DNA of 64,000 nt from the NCBI GenBank assembly GCA_003117195.1, contig BDSI01000035.1, forward strand, positions 308,001 to 372,000. The letters are read 5' to 3'. The stretch comes from Eudorina sp. 2006-703-Eu-15. Its lineage: Eukaryota > Chlorophyta > Chlorophyceae > Chlamydomonadales > Volvocaceae. Positions within the stretch are counted from its first letter, which is position 1, and each line of letters begins with the position of its first letter. Position numbers and translations under genes: made by a program. The notes under the pieces were generated by a model that was not told where the DNA came from, made no database searches, and saw nothing but the letters and a program-made list of their open reading frames with translations. This document shows positions 39,083-52,600 of this stretch, piece by piece.

Positions 39083-42000
39083 ATGGTGAACGCCAGCTAC
39101 CAGGCGGTCGTCCTGGCCGGCGGCGAGGACCAAATCCTCTACCCGCTCACCACCACCACCGTCAAGGCGCTCCTCCCCGTGGCCAACAAGCCGCTGATCT
39201 CCTACCCGCTGCGCACACTGGCAGAGGCGGGGCTGCGGAGCGCCATCGTGGTGCGTCTGGGCGAGCGGGCGGACGGGTGAAGCGGGCGGCCCGGACATCG
39301 CCTCGCCTCGCCGTGCCGCTCAGGCACTGCTGTGCTGGTGCACCTCAGTGCACTTCAGTCCACTCCAGTGGACTTCAGATGGGTTGGCCACGGACGCCCG
39401 CGTGAGCACATGCTGCACTCCCGACAATGTTCACCTGCCAGGGGGTTGTGACATCTCCCCTCGTGACCGTGTCCGGTTCGCCCTGGTTGACACTCGGCAC
39501 AGCCTTCCGTGTGGCCTGCCTTGCTCTTTTGCTCTTTTGTAACGTGTGGACTGGCCCCTGCGGCTCTGAGTCAGCCATCCGTGAACCGCCATCCACGAAC
39601 GAGCAACCAGTCCCTGCGTCCAGTCTCAAATCCAGGACCGACTGCCTGTGTTATTATTAACGATGTTGCAGTGGACCCTGCGGGTCATCGATGACAGCCA
39701 AACCTTCCTCACCTCCTGTGTTGATGTCGATAAGGTTTTGATGTCAGTTTGCATCCGCGGGACGCTCTGGGGCTTACGCTGCACCCTGTCGTGACCTTGC
39801 TCACCCGCCGGATAGGCCGCCACCACCTGCGCCATGCACAGAGCTGACCCCACCCCATCCCACCCGAACCGAACCGCATTCAACCGACCCGAACCGACTC
39901 CACACTGTGACCCGAATCGACGCGACCCGGCCCCACCCCACCCGCCCTGGCGACCTGGCGACAGGTGGTGATCAACGAGAGGGCCGCCGCGTGTGTCCGG
40001 GACTGGATCGCCGCCGAGTACGCGGGCTCGCCGGGGGCGCTGCAGTGCGAGGTGCGGATATGCGGATATGCGGGTGTGGGTGCGGATGTGGATGCGGATG
40101 TGGGTGCGGTGCGGATGTGGATTCGGGTGCGGATGTGGGTGCGGGTCTAGGATAGCGAGTGCTGGCGCAAAGCTCGGGGTAGGGGCGTCAGTGGGGCTGT
40201 GGGGCACAGCAACGTGGGTTGTGGGTGATTGCAACTTTGGTTTGGGGATGACAACAAATTGGGTCGTGGGTTTACAGCATGTTGGGTGGTGGAGTAAAGC
40301 GAATCGGTTTGGGGGTTTGCAGCGAACTACGTTGTTCGGGGTTCAGGAGCCCCGCCGTTCTAAGTATGACGCCCTTCCTCTGCCCCTTCTTGTCACGTAC
40401 TCCATGAGATCTTCACCATGCCAGCATTGACAGCAGCCTGGATGTTCTGTCATCATCGTTCTCTCCTCCTCCTCCTCCCCGGCCCGGGCCCTTGCTCGGC
40501 CCGGCCCCGGCCCCCGCACACATCCCCGCCCTGCCCGGTGGCAGGTGGTCTCCGTGCCCGAGGGCTTCGGCACCGCGGACGCGCTGCGCTCCGTGGCGTC
40601 ACGCATCACCTCGCCCTCGTTCGTGGTGCTGTCGGGGGACCTGCTGACAGATGTGCCCGTGGGGGCGCTGGTGGCGCAGCACAACCTGCACGCCGCCATG
40701 GCCACCATGCTGCTGGCGCACCGAAAGGTTTCGCCCGCGTCGGAGACCAAGCCCGGCAAGCCACCCAAGGTGCGCGCGAGGGGGGAAGGGGACGGGTGCA
40801 CAGGAAGGGATCCTGTCGCTAGGGGCCAGTAGCAGGGCGGCGCTGGAGGCGCTGCCCACGGGGAATTCAATGGATGGGGCGGTGCGGGCGCTGGGGAGTC
40901 GAAGGGAGGCTCGACGCAGCCACGCGGGCAAGGGTGGATGGGTTTTAAAAGGAAAAGAGAAAACCTAACACCCAGAAACGAACTCGGGCACACCTGACTG
41001 AAGTACTCAGAATACTAACGTGGTGGATGGGTGGGTGGGCATGACAGCATGCGGGAGGGCCTTACGGGACCCATCAAAGAGGATTGTCTGGTGCAGAGGT
41101 GCTTCTGAGTTGGGACAGAGCAAGTACTTGTTGTACTGAGGCGCCGTCTTGTGGACCTCGTGCCGTCATTTGGGTTCTGGCGGTGGCGCTGCCTGCCATG
41201 CCGCACATGTACCGTATGCTGCGCGAAGTGAGCGTGTACAGCTGTGCACGAAGCGATACGGGATAATGGGGATAGCGACGCAATCGTCATCTACGGTCTT
41301 GCGTGTGAGCGTACACCCGGTGATCGAATCCGCGCAGAACGTGGACTACATCGGGCTGGACCCCACCCGGGAGCACCTCCTCTTTTATGCATCCAGCCCG
41401 GACGCGCTCCGAGACCTCAAGGTACGGATGTACGGCAGCCGCAGCACGGTCCCGCGGCCAGGACTCCTGGTACCGCTGTTGGCTATCACAGCGGCCAAGT
41501 GACAGCATGGACCTTGGGTTAATGGATCTTGGATCCTGTTGGTACCGTTTGCGTCGCGACGCTTGCCGGGGAGAAGCACCGCTTGCCGAAACTCAGGACC
41601 AAATGTGGGGGATGCTATCTTGCATGTGAGTTTAGCGGAAAACGCGCCCGGCCCAAGCAGAGGCGGTGTGTTTCTTAGGCAGGCAGAACAGGAGTGCGTG
41701 ACATGCGAGGGGCCGAGTGGCGCCCAATAGTTTGGACAGGAGCTGTGTGTTCGTGGGTGTCGCTCAAGGGAGTAAGGATGTACGGAGATAGCGACCCATG
41801 GGTCAAACACCAGAGAATTCGACAGCAGCGTTGTTAAAGATCCGCCTCATGACGCAACCCCGCGGCCCGCTGCGCCCTCGCTGTCGCCGTACTGCAGGTG
41901 CCGCTGCCCACTGTACGGAGGTACGGCACTATGAGCATCAGCTCCAATTTCATCGACGCCCACCTGTACATCTTCAACAGGTGGGGCCCCACGGCCGCCA

Positions 42001-45000
42001 GGCGCACCGGGTGATAGCCATAAGAAACAGCAGCGCCAATGCGCCATGGAACGTGACATTGGAGGGAGGGAGAGCGCGAAGGCTTTGCGGCATTGCGGGG
42101 GTCACTGGTGTAAGGCCCACGAGTAGAGGACATGATACGGCCACCCAGAGCCGTAACACCTTGCCAACGTGGGACGTCGTCCGCGGGGTGAAAACACCAA
42201 CCACCAAACCGCCCGGGTGTCCTCGGGCAATGGCAGTGTGGTCAGCGCGATCTGATGCGACAAGCGCTTCAACACTAGGTTCACGTGTCGAAGCGCTTCA
42301 ACACTAGGTTAGGGCGGGTGGGTGGATATAGGAAATTGGTAGGGCGGGTGGGTGGGTGGGTAGGCGGGCGCCAACACGGAGCCGTGTCCCAGCCGCTGCC
42401 TCACTGCCATCACGTGGCCTGCATGCCTGCCTTGTCACCCCGGCGACCTTCGAGCTGATCGTTTGGACATGTAAGCGCGCACCTCGCCGCCGGCGTTTCC
42501 TTGGAACCTGGCCGACCCGTAATCATGGGGTGCTCGGTGTTTTTTCTGAATTGGCCCCGCCAGGTCGGTGCTCCAAATCCTGGCGGACAACCCCAAGCTG
42601 TCAAGCTTGCGCCAAGATATGCTGCCGTACCTCACACAGCATCAGTTCCGGATCAGGAGCCAACAGGTGCAACAGCAGCGGCTACTGGCGGCGGCGCACT
42701 CGTCGCCCTCGTCGTCGCTGCTGCTCCCCGGGGCCGCGGCCGCCGGCGCCGCGGTGGGCGCGGCCGGCGGCGCCGCCGGCGCGCACGGCCCCACGCTGGT
42801 GACGGCACCCTCGTCCGAAGTTGAGGCAGGCGAGTGCGGGACTGGCCGCTCTGAAAGCCCCGCCAGTGGCTCTTCCGAGCCGCTAGCGGTGAACCTTCCA
42901 AACCGAGAACTGTAGAATACACCCAGACTGGGAATCTCATGCGTTTGATTTGGTGTTCGCTTTAATCGTGGATAAGCTTATTCACCCGTGGGTCGGGTCG
43001 TTTCACTCTGGGACCCTGCAGACGGCGCCAGCGACTTGCGGTTCAGTCTGGTTCCGGAGCTGCCCGGCAGCCACTACATGGCCATGGCGCACGGCCCCGC
43101 GGTGCCGGCCCCGCCGGAGAGCCTGCTGCGGGTGCAGGTGGTTGGGCCACAGGAAGCCTACTGCGCGCGGGTGCAGGACGTGCAGGTGAGGGTCCTTAGT
43201 AAGAACGTCTTACCCTCCATGGCCGCCTGCCCTGGTAGGGTGATAGGGTAGGGGATGATGCGAAGCTGCTGCAAGACGGGTTAGGATGATGCGTCCAGTC
43301 ACGGACGCCACGCGCCCTCGCGCGTGTGCTCTCTCGCCTTACGGTATCTACATAAGTCTGTCTCAGCCCCAGTGATCCGACTCCGAAACCTGCAACCTGC
43401 AACCTGAAACCTGAAACCCGCATCCGGTGCGCTATGACAGCGCCCAAGCCAGCTATGACCCGCGGGGCCCAGCACTGGCACATGAGTCATCCACAGTCAG
43501 CTCCTCCAGCCTGACACGGTATTTATTTCGCATCGCGCGAACGCCCCGAGGCTGACGTACGACAACTCATATCAGCAAAGCCAGGCTACCATGTATCATC
43601 ACTGGGCATGCTAACGGGTTCCTCGGCGGTACGGGGGACTGCGTATCCCCCGTGCCACGACCTCACTTCCACTGCGGCCCGGCTCGCCCAGGCGTACGGC
43701 GAGGTGAACCGCGAGGTGGCTGACCCAGGGGTCGCACTCAAGCTCGCGGGGCTCAAGCCCGGGCGCTTCGACAACATCGTGCCCGCCTCCACGACCCTGG
43801 GCAACAAGAGCACGGTGGCGGCGGCGTGCATCCTGGGGGAGAACTGCGTGGTGGGGGACAAGAGCTCCATCAAGCGGTCCGTGCTGGGGAGCGGATGCAG
43901 GTGCGGCCTTGGCAAGGTTGGGGCGCGGGGGGGGGCTGGGGTGGAGGGTTGGGAGCGCGGGTTTGAGCTGCGTGAGGGGCGTTGCTGTGGGCTGTGTTCA
44001 GAGGTCTCCGTTTCACGAAATGATCAACAACGGGTGGACAGGGATTCCGGTGCGGGCTTGTGTGAGATTGACATGGCAGCTACCCGGGTAGCTGAGGGTG
44101 ACCCTGTAGCCACCACACGCGTCGTTTTACGCTGGCGGGGAGTAGATTGAGAAAGGGCGGTCGCCGGAAGTGGTAGTTATTCGGAGGCTGCCGGGGCTGC
44201 CTGCGCGACTGCCAATAGGCAAGAGGCGGGGCGGGCACGTGACGGCTGCGGTGGCGCCTCCGCGCCCTGCCGCCCCAGCTCCCCCTTCCTTCACCCTCTC
44301 GTCCTCTTTTTCTCTCTCTCTCGCGCGCGCGCGCCTTCATCCACCCCTCGCTCACACGACCACGTGGGGCCGCCTGGGGCCGCATGAACGGCCCCGGCGC
44401 TGCGCCTCAACACCCTTTCCCCTACCCTGACCGACCTAACCGACCCGCGCACACCGCTGGCCCCTACCCCAACCGACCCGGGCGAACCCCAGACTGGGCA
44501 CCAACGTCAAGGTGATCAACTCGGTGCTGATGGACGGAGTGGTCATCCACGACGGCTCTCACGTGCAGAACACCGTGCTGTGCAAGGGGGCGTCAGTGCA
44601 GGCGGGGGCCACTCTCAAGGACTGCCAGGTGCGCCAGGGCGCCAGGGAGGGCGGCGCTGGTGGAGGCTTCAGGGACGGGGACGGGTCTGGGCTGGGCGGC
44701 CAGCTGGTTGAAGGGCCAGATTGGTTGGGTTGGGGTAGCATCGGGCGGGCCAGCGGGGCCCTGTGTGACTGCAACGATGGATGGATATCCTCGGCGCACT
44801 TGTCTCTCAGTACCGCGGTCAGTTGTGCAGGGGCGGCTGCTTGTGGTGGCCTCGATGGCGGGAAGCGGTCCATGCAGTCTGCAGTGAAACCGGGCGGCTC
44901 GGGTGACGGGCAGAGCCGCCGCTGCACGCACGCTTACGATGTGCCGCCCTGATGACCCCGTCTGACCCTTGCTGCCCTTCGCCTTCCGCCCGGGCAGGTC

Positions 45001-45081
45001 GGTGCCGGCTGCACGGTGGCGGGCGGTGTGGAGTACAAGGGCGAGGTGCTGGTCATCAAGGGCACAGCCGCATCGCGGTGA
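39083..45081 (+). CDS. EIF2B3: Translation initiation factor eIF2B gamma subunit, ~513 aa
   Basis: Subunit of the eIF2B complex that exchanges GDP for GTP on eIF2. Exons: 39083-39250, 39965-40051, 40545-40769, 41338-41421, 41898-41980, 42564-42865, 43022-43185, 43692-43900, 44493-44628 and 44998-45081. The nucleotidyl-transferase-like N-domain begins YQAVVLAGGEDQILYPLT with KALLPVANKPLISYPL, then PSFVVLSGDLLTDVP. FIDAHLYIFNR and LRQDMLPYLTQHQF mark the middle. The left-handed beta-helix repeats are GNKSTVAAACILGENCVVG, KSSIKRSVLGSGCR and NSVLMDGVVIHDGS, and the protein ends VEYKGEVLVIKG, typical of gamma rather than epsilon (no C-terminal W2/HEAT domain). An Ala/Gly-rich insertion lies in exon 6, and its 3' boundary is uncertain. 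The start is the first ATG, with the domain beginning five residues later. Confidence 0.92.
39662..39699 (-). repeat. Dispersed ~40-base element, copy 3 (reverse)
   Basis: Reverse orientation of the element at 2138 and 16557: GATGTTGCAGTGGACCC, three bases, GGGTCATCGATGACAGCC. It lies in eIF2B gamma intron 1. Confidence 0.78.
41666..41734 (+). repeat. Dispersed ~68-base intronic repeat, copy 1
   Basis: Shares AGGCAGGCAGAACAGGAGTG, CGTGACATGCG and GGCGCCC with 56587-56654, with only a handful of differences over 68 bases. A shorter relative is at 36186-36212. All three are in introns (eIF2B gamma, RELCH-like, isoamylase). Confidence 0.85.
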
Positions 45082-46678
45082 ACGTGTGGTCGGGCGGCGG
45101 CAGTAACTGGGTCACATGCTGGGACCCTTCACACCGGGATTGCTGAGCCGCAATGCGCCGCATGGAAGACGTTATCACAGTCCACGCCACGCACATGGAA
45201 GGCTGATCGCACGCCCGATGAGTCTGTCATTTCGCGACGGTCGTCCTCGGAGACGCGCCATTCTCTGTGGGCGCCGACGCGTCCAGTCGCCCGACCGACA
45301 CCAGATCCGCACAGTTTAAGGGAAGGCAACAAGGCCGTCTGTGCCATCTGATAACGTGGCCCTTCCTTCCAGGCTCCCGAGGAGGAGTAAGGGGTCCCTC
45401 GAGTGGGGTGGAACCCGGCGGTGGGATGGCAGCAGGGTGCAGTCTAACGAGGACTTGCGCGGGAGGCGCGTCACGTGTGTGGTTTACTTACGGCCCTTGT
45501 CGGCCAAGCAGGGTGAGGGGAAGGATTGTGCGGTCGCGTTCGATGACATGGGCGGCGGTATGAATGTGTGTGTGGGGGGTGGAGAGGGACGCTTGGCAGT
45601 GGTGGTCGGCGCGGCCATAGGGCGTCGGGGACAGAGGTCGGCTGTACCGTATGCGACCATTTGGAGCTGACGTTCAGCAGGGTTCAGTGCATGCTCCACA
45701 GTTGGCCTTGCTTGTACATGACTGTACCAATCGATCTGGAGTTGGCGGAGTTGGCAGTTGGATGCTGTGACTGCGTTTGGAACGTCATTCTGCCCGCGGC
45801 CCTGGAAGGCAGGTCAGCAGCTAAGTTGTCGGTGTCATGACGTACTGAACGCCTGGTGAGGGCTTGTGGCGGCACCATGCTGCACTACGACACCCCTGTG
45901 TACCGTATCCCCGAAGCATGCAAGGAGGTTGAGATTGAGCAAGGTGCGCAGGTTTGCGCGTGAAGTTTGCGCTTGTCAAAGATACAATAACGCGCCATGG
46001 CACATGGAATTGTCGTTGATCGTCCCGATTTGACAGCAGTCCCAGACTTTTCGAGAGCTCGCAGGGCTTGACTAGGCATGACCTCGTGTGTTTTAATTGT
46101 TGTATCTGTGTCTCAACAAACGAATCTGTTCAGGTACATATTCTGTAGGGGACGTGGATGGCGCAGAGCCCAGCACGCGCGCCTGCATGCGGTTGGGAAA
46201 ACCGATTCGTTCCTGGGCAACAACAGTTCCGAGGTTTTATGACCAAATCATATTTATAAATTAATGGTCAGTGCCCGCTCTCAGTTAATCATGGTAACAA
46301 ATAAGGTCGCTCGTAAGTCTGACTGTTCCCGTCAGACTTCGGAGCGGTCTGTTGAAATGGTTTTGGGCAACAATTGTTCCTCGGTAATTACGCGCACGAA
46401 CATTTTTACCATTCAATTTGATGTCAAGGTTTCGTGTCGCTACAGTTTACATATGTGCACCTGCTAGCAAGTGCCAATGAGTTTGATCTGAAAGATACTC
46501 CATTATGACAAGCACTACGTTGGACGCATTTATGGATCCATGTTTCTAAGCGTTAAAATCCTTGGAGCTGGCACCCGGAAGCATAGGGAATGGCAGACGT
46601 TGTGCACAAGTCCTCGCATCCGAGTTTGCCTCCCGCGGCACCGGAGCAGGCAAGTAGAACCAATTATACAAAAGTAAG
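45082..46678. other. Spacer, eIF2B gamma 3' flank / RELCH-like promoter
   Basis: 1.6 kb. GC falls sharply at about 46090-46560, as it does upstream of the other genes here, so this part is probably the promoter of the gene at 46679. I see no gene or RNA in it and no TGTAA close to the eIF2B stop codon. Confidence 0.45.
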
Positions 46679-49600
46679 ATGACAGCGGAATCCGTTGTTG
46701 AGGAGTGCGCCTTACCTGCACAGGTGGTCCAGTACCTCCTCGCGAAAAACTTCCATCTGACAGCCCTTGAGCTCTTGGTGGAAGCTCAGCAGGCTGGTCA
46801 TGGCGATGACGTGCGGGACCTTGAGGTGCGACAGCCACGGAGCCGGTGTACGGCTTCTCGGGCCTGACCGGGACTGACCGCGGCCAGATATTACCAGTGT
46901 GGTGCATAGCCGATCCCCTGCGAGCACGCCGGGAGGGAAGGGAGTGCATATTAGCGTGGATGGAACCATGCCGTTCACCTTTGTCTCAGCACGTGACACT
47001 ATTCCCCTGCTATGCCCCTGACCGCATGCTTGCCCTCGACCCAAATCGGTGGCGCCTCCCCTTCCTGTCCCTCTGCCTGCCTGACCCGCGGCATCATCAC
47101 CGTCCTTGCCATCGCCTAGGCTTTCTTCTCGGACCGCGATCGGTTTCCACCAGAGGAACTGGCACGCTACCAGCCCGACAATGGTAGAGTAACCGAATGA
47201 CGAACTCGGAGGTTGCGCACAGCTCTTGTCTTCCTCCCCGGGCAATATCAACAGGGTCCAATCTGCAGATGCCCTCCGGAGTGACGACGCTGGCATGCCG
47301 CATGCGCATGGGGAAAAACAGCCCAGACACACCATGGGGGGCGCACACAGCGAACGCTGCGCAGCGTGGCGTTACTGCTTGCATGCCGGACTGGTGGCTG
47401 TCGATAGGACTGACGGGCAGGCTCCATTAGTCCGGAATCACCAGTCCCCCCCTGGAGCTGTGACATCACATCATTTCCCTGGCAGATGGTACCGGCATAC
47501 AGCCCTTGAAGCCCCTGAATGCCCGACACCAACCACAGCTCGGATTCACGACCGGGCACCACTGTAAAACGTCCCCCCAAGCGATCCTTCGGACGCTCCC
47601 CTGACCCGCCCTCACCCTCGTCCCTGCAGCCTTTGACCTGCAGGCGGCAGGCAAGGATCGGGAGTCCAGGTTGCAGCTGGCGGAGTATGAGTTACGGCTG
47701 GCGAAGGTGGGCCTGGGGCGGTGTCGGGAAAGGGCGTGGGCGGGCGACCTATCTCCGCGATGCCAGGCGGGCAGATGAACACGGGGTCGACGCCAACGAT
47801 GGGACCAATGCGGAGAACTAAAGGACGGGTAAAGATTCGACGACAAAAGGGACGGGCAGCGGCACTGGTGTGATTACGGATGCATTGTGAACACTGTCAG
47901 ACGTCCATGCTGGGCGGCTGCGGCCCGGCTGCGATGTGTGGCTTCAACGGCTCATGTGGGTCACACCGCAATCGGCCGCGCCTCGACCCCGTGACATCCT
48001 GTGCGCTGCGCTCTCCTGACCGCCCCCCCAGGAGGACCTGGCGGAGATGGCGCGAAAGCTGGCGCAGGCGCAGGAGCGGCAGCAGCAGCAGCAGCAGCAG
48101 CTGCTGCAGCTGCAGAAGGCAAGCGCACGGGTGCAGGGGCCCTTGAACACCGTGCGGTAGCAACATCCTTACCAGCAGTAGTGGCAGCAGCGGCGGCGGC
48201 GGCGGCGATGTGTCATGCGCGAGGTGGCAGGCGACGCAGGAGACGCAAAAAAACACTCGTCCGTGCTGAAGAGACCTGTCGGACGTTTTCAACCATTACA
48301 GAGATACAGAACGTGCCCCGCAGTCCCACGAGCGGATGTCGCGGCGGCGCTGCTTGCCTTGCTTGGCTGTGTGCGCTGTGTGCTCCCTCTGGGTGGACCA
48401 CAACTGGCACCGCCATCGGCGGCCGCTCCTCGGCCAACCCGGTTGGCGGCTTGGGGAGGGTCTGGGGCCGGGGCGCGGCATTGCCCGTAGTCGGAACAGG
48501 GCATGCGGTCCCGTGTTTGCGTTGGAGTTAACAGCAGCGCCCACCACAGTTGGTGGCCTCAGCAGCTGTCTTCCGTTGCTCCCAATGCGATGCGGCGGCA
48601 CCCACAACATGCTGCCTCTAGGGAGGCGAAGTCTGGCCCCGAAAATCCCCCTGCATTGCCGCTCTTTTTTTGACCCGCACCGGTTACTCCTCCACTCCGC
48701 CACCTCCACCGGGTCCAACCCCCTCCTGGGGATTGCTGGGTCGTGGCCCCCTGTACTGCAGGCGCCATCCATGGCCGTGACCGCGGGGCCGGCGGCGGCC
48801 ACACCGGCACCCGCACCCCCCATGGGCGCTGGCGCGGCGGCGGGAGCGGCGCCCTCGCCCTTCTCCTCGACCGCCCCAGGGCTGCCGCCACCGACGCCGT
48901 CCGCATCGCCTGCGGCCGGGCCCCAGCTGGGACCGCCGGGTGCGGCACCCACACCCGCGGAGCAACGGGTGGGTGCGGAGCTGTAGCAACAAAGCTGCAC
49001 CGTAGCTGCTGCAGCTACCCCTTTCCCGAGCGCCGAAACCACAACCGCCGAGGGCGGGCGGACGTGTCCCGGGTTGCTCTCGTCCATGGTGATGCCAAGG
49101 ACGAGAGGGGTTACCGTACATTCAACGGTCCCTCCCGGTTGGCGCGGCGCTCTCCCTCCCTCGTGCAGGCGCTCAATACGGCAGTCTTTGCGCACCTACT
49201 GCGCCAGGGTCTGGTCACCACCGCGATGACCATGGAGGAGGAATACGGCGGCTCCCTGCGGGGAACGCCGGCGACCCACGGGTCATCAACATCGGACGCG
49301 GAGCACCCCTGGGAGCTCTGGTCGTGGTACCAGGCGGCGGCGCGAAGCGCCCCTGCCGGGGAGCCGGCGACGTCGATCGCGGGCGCAGACGCCGTCGCGG
49401 CCGGCGGTGCAGCCGCGGCGGCGGCGGCGGCGGCGGGGTCCGTCGCGCCGTCGACGACGGTCGCGGAGGCGGCGCTCGCGGCAGTGGCGGCGGCGGCAAT
49501 CGACCCGGAGGACATCATCCAGCAATTTGATCTGGGAGGAGAGACCAGTCGGGACGGCAGCGTGGATGCGGATGCCGCCGACGGCGGCGCGTTGCCGGCG

Positions 49601-52600
49601 GATGCCGACGGGTCGGAGCCAGTTGACGCGGCGGCACTGCGGGCGCAGCTACGGGCCGTCCGGGAGGAGCTGGCGGCGACGCGGGCGCGTGCTCGGGGGG
49701 CGGTGGTCGCCGCCACCGCGGCGGCGGAGGTCGCCGCGGCGGCAGCTGCGGCGGCGTCGGCGACGGCAGCCGCGACGCAGGCGGCGCAGCGGCAGCAGCT
49801 GCAGCAGCAGCAGCTCAAGTCGGCGGCGCTGTCGCAGCAGTCTCCGGTCCAACAGTCCATGTCGTACATCTCCGGTGACGCAAGCGTCCTGGAGCTGCTC
49901 GGTCAGTGCTGATTGTGTCTGGCCCCGAGCGGGCAGGAATGGGTGTGTGTGTGTTAAAATAAACCGAGAGACACGACTTGCGAGGACCCTAATTGCGCAC
50001 GCGGACGAGTGAGGCCGTTGGCTGCGCATTGCCGACAGGCCGGGGACGTGTATATAGAAAAGAGGGGCGACATGCGAGAAAGCAGAAGTGTGTGTGTGTG
50101 TGTGCGTGTGTGTGTTATTCAGCAGGCAAGGCAGGAGAGCATAACGGGCACAGCTGAGTCCGGAATCGCCCGCATGCTACACGACTGTCCCTGCTCAAGG
50201 GTGCGCGTGCGGTGGAGGGGCGCTCTCGGTTGGTGTGTGGCCGTGCACTCCTCGGTCCGCACCCCCCCCCCCCCGCATCGTCGACCCTCGTGTAGCGGCG
50301 CCTGGCGCCCGGGGCCTCAACACGTTGAGACCCTGGCACAACCACAAGTCCATGCCGTACTATTAACCGCCCTTGTGGGCCCTATCAGCGAACCGGTCAC
50401 CGATGTGTACGTCTCCTGGACATCGATGTGTCACGTGTTGATCGCTCACATGCCCGTGTGGCACATCTGGGTCAACGGTTCTGAACGTGCCCCAGGTCGT
50501 GTCCCCTGGAGCTCTACCCTGGAGAGTGAGGGGGAGGCAGTTTGTCTTTGCCTGCCATGTTGCCTGCCCCTAAAACCCCATTACCGTACAACGGACGCGC
50601 TGCAGATCTGGGGCCCCCGGCCACCGCGTCCGGGACCCAAACTCACTGGAACGGCGCGGACAACACGGCGGCGGCCGCTGACGACGCCTCGGCCGAGCCC
50701 ACCACCGCCGGCGGCGGCGGCAGCGGCAGCGGTGCGCAGCCTTCGCCAGCGCGTCTTGGTTCCGGAGCAGTGGGTCAGAATGAGTCGGCGGCGGTGGCGG
50801 CGGCGGCGAAAGCCGACGGGTCGACGGAGCCGCCCTGGCGGCGCATCGATCCGACCTACCACGCCTCCCTGGAGTCCATGCTGGGGGGGCTGTGCGACGC
50901 GCTGCCGCGGCTGGTGCCGAACCTGAACCTGAAGAGCCGCGTTGAGGCGCTGCCGCTGATCGTGGTGAGCTTGCGGGCAGTGCGACGGGACTTTAGGGTT
51001 CTTCCGGGGCGTGTGTGTGTGTGCTTAGAAAAATAACCGCCGGCCTGGGCGTGTGTGTGTCCTGTGTGTTTAGATATGAGACCCGCGCGACCCAAACCAA
51101 GCACCAATATACTTACCATATTAACCTGCGAATTGGAAAATATGAAACAGCAACAATGCAGCCGCGCCACCACCGACAAAAGTTGCAGAACAAAACACAG
51201 AAGTGTGTGTGTCCTGTGTGTGTGTGGGCTTTGGGGTTAAGTTGCAGAAAGCCCACACACCGAACACAGAGACCCCCGAGCTCCAGTGGGCGAAGGGGTA
51301 TCTTCGGTGTACTCGCGGATGGATTTTTGTGGTGTGTTGGGTGGTAATGGTTGGTAATGGTTGGTGGAGGTGAGCCTTGTGGGACTGGGCTAGGCGCTAG
51401 GGGCCTGGTGGGACTGTCACGTCCCCCACTTCGTCCATTGGTCCGCGCGGCCCCGGCTCTGCCGGCCTCCCCTCAGGCCGCCGCTAAGACCACCACCGAC
51501 TGGGAGGTCCGGCGGCAGCTGCTGGCGGCCGTGTTCAATCTGGCGCCCGCGCCCGACTACCAGCAGCGGCAGGTGGGTGGCTGTGGGTAGCTGGCGCGGC
51601 TCGGGGGCAAGGGGGGCCGGCGGCTCGGGGGCAAGGGGTACCGGCCTGCGTGGCCATGACTCCAGGACAGAAGGGTGAAGTGGCGCCGAGCCGCCATGAG
51701 ACAGCCGTGAGGTTGCGAAGCGAGGATGGTGCGGATGGCCATTGCAACCGGACACTTGAGCAATTGTAAGAAGAGGCGCAGAGCGGGTCCATACGGCGGA
51801 CATGTAGCGGATAGGAAAGGAGGCTTGGGGCGGGTCTCCTGCTCTCGAAGGAAAACCGCTTCTCACTCTGGCACCCCTGTCGTGTTCGTGGGGTATCGCC
51901 GTGTGCCGCTGCGCTTCCCTGCCCTAGCCCCCCTAGACCCGCCCTCCCCGCCCTCCCCGCCCCCACGCCCTCCCGCCCCTCAGGCGATCATCGACGCGTG
52001 CCTGGAGATGTGCCAGGCCTTCGGGGCCGGCTGGACTGCCACGGAGCTGCTGCAGCTGTGCTGCCGGCAGGTGCGTCCCGAGACTGCTGCGGGGCCTCGT
52101 GCCACTGGGCCCGCCCAGAGGGCCTCTCAGCTCCGGGCTCTCAGCTCCGGGCTCGGCGGCATGGGACGTGTGGTTCGAAGCCACCGGGTTCAGGTGCTCA
52201 AGGCCTCACGGGGCTGTGGGCTCGGGGCTGAGCGACCCGCGGGTCACCACGAGATACATCCCGACTGACGCGACGGGCGGAGCACGCCCGGACCCTGCAG
52301 CGCCCTCTAGGGCTCGGCGACGGGGGTCCCGGATGTGTCCCAGGACCGCCTGACGGCATGGACACGAGTCCCCGGCGGTGCGGCAATCGGTATGCCAATC
52401 CCAACCTGCCCACCGCCCGTCCTGCTCGCCCGCCCGCCCGCAGTCCAACAGCCCCTCCAGTGAGCGCCGCACCCTAGTGGCGGAGACCCTGGGGGAGGCG
52501 GTGGGCACCGTGGATCCGGGCACCCAGGCGCATGTGCTGCTCACGCAGCTGTCGCAGCTGGCCAAGGACCGGATGGATCTGGTGGGTGGCGGGCGATGAA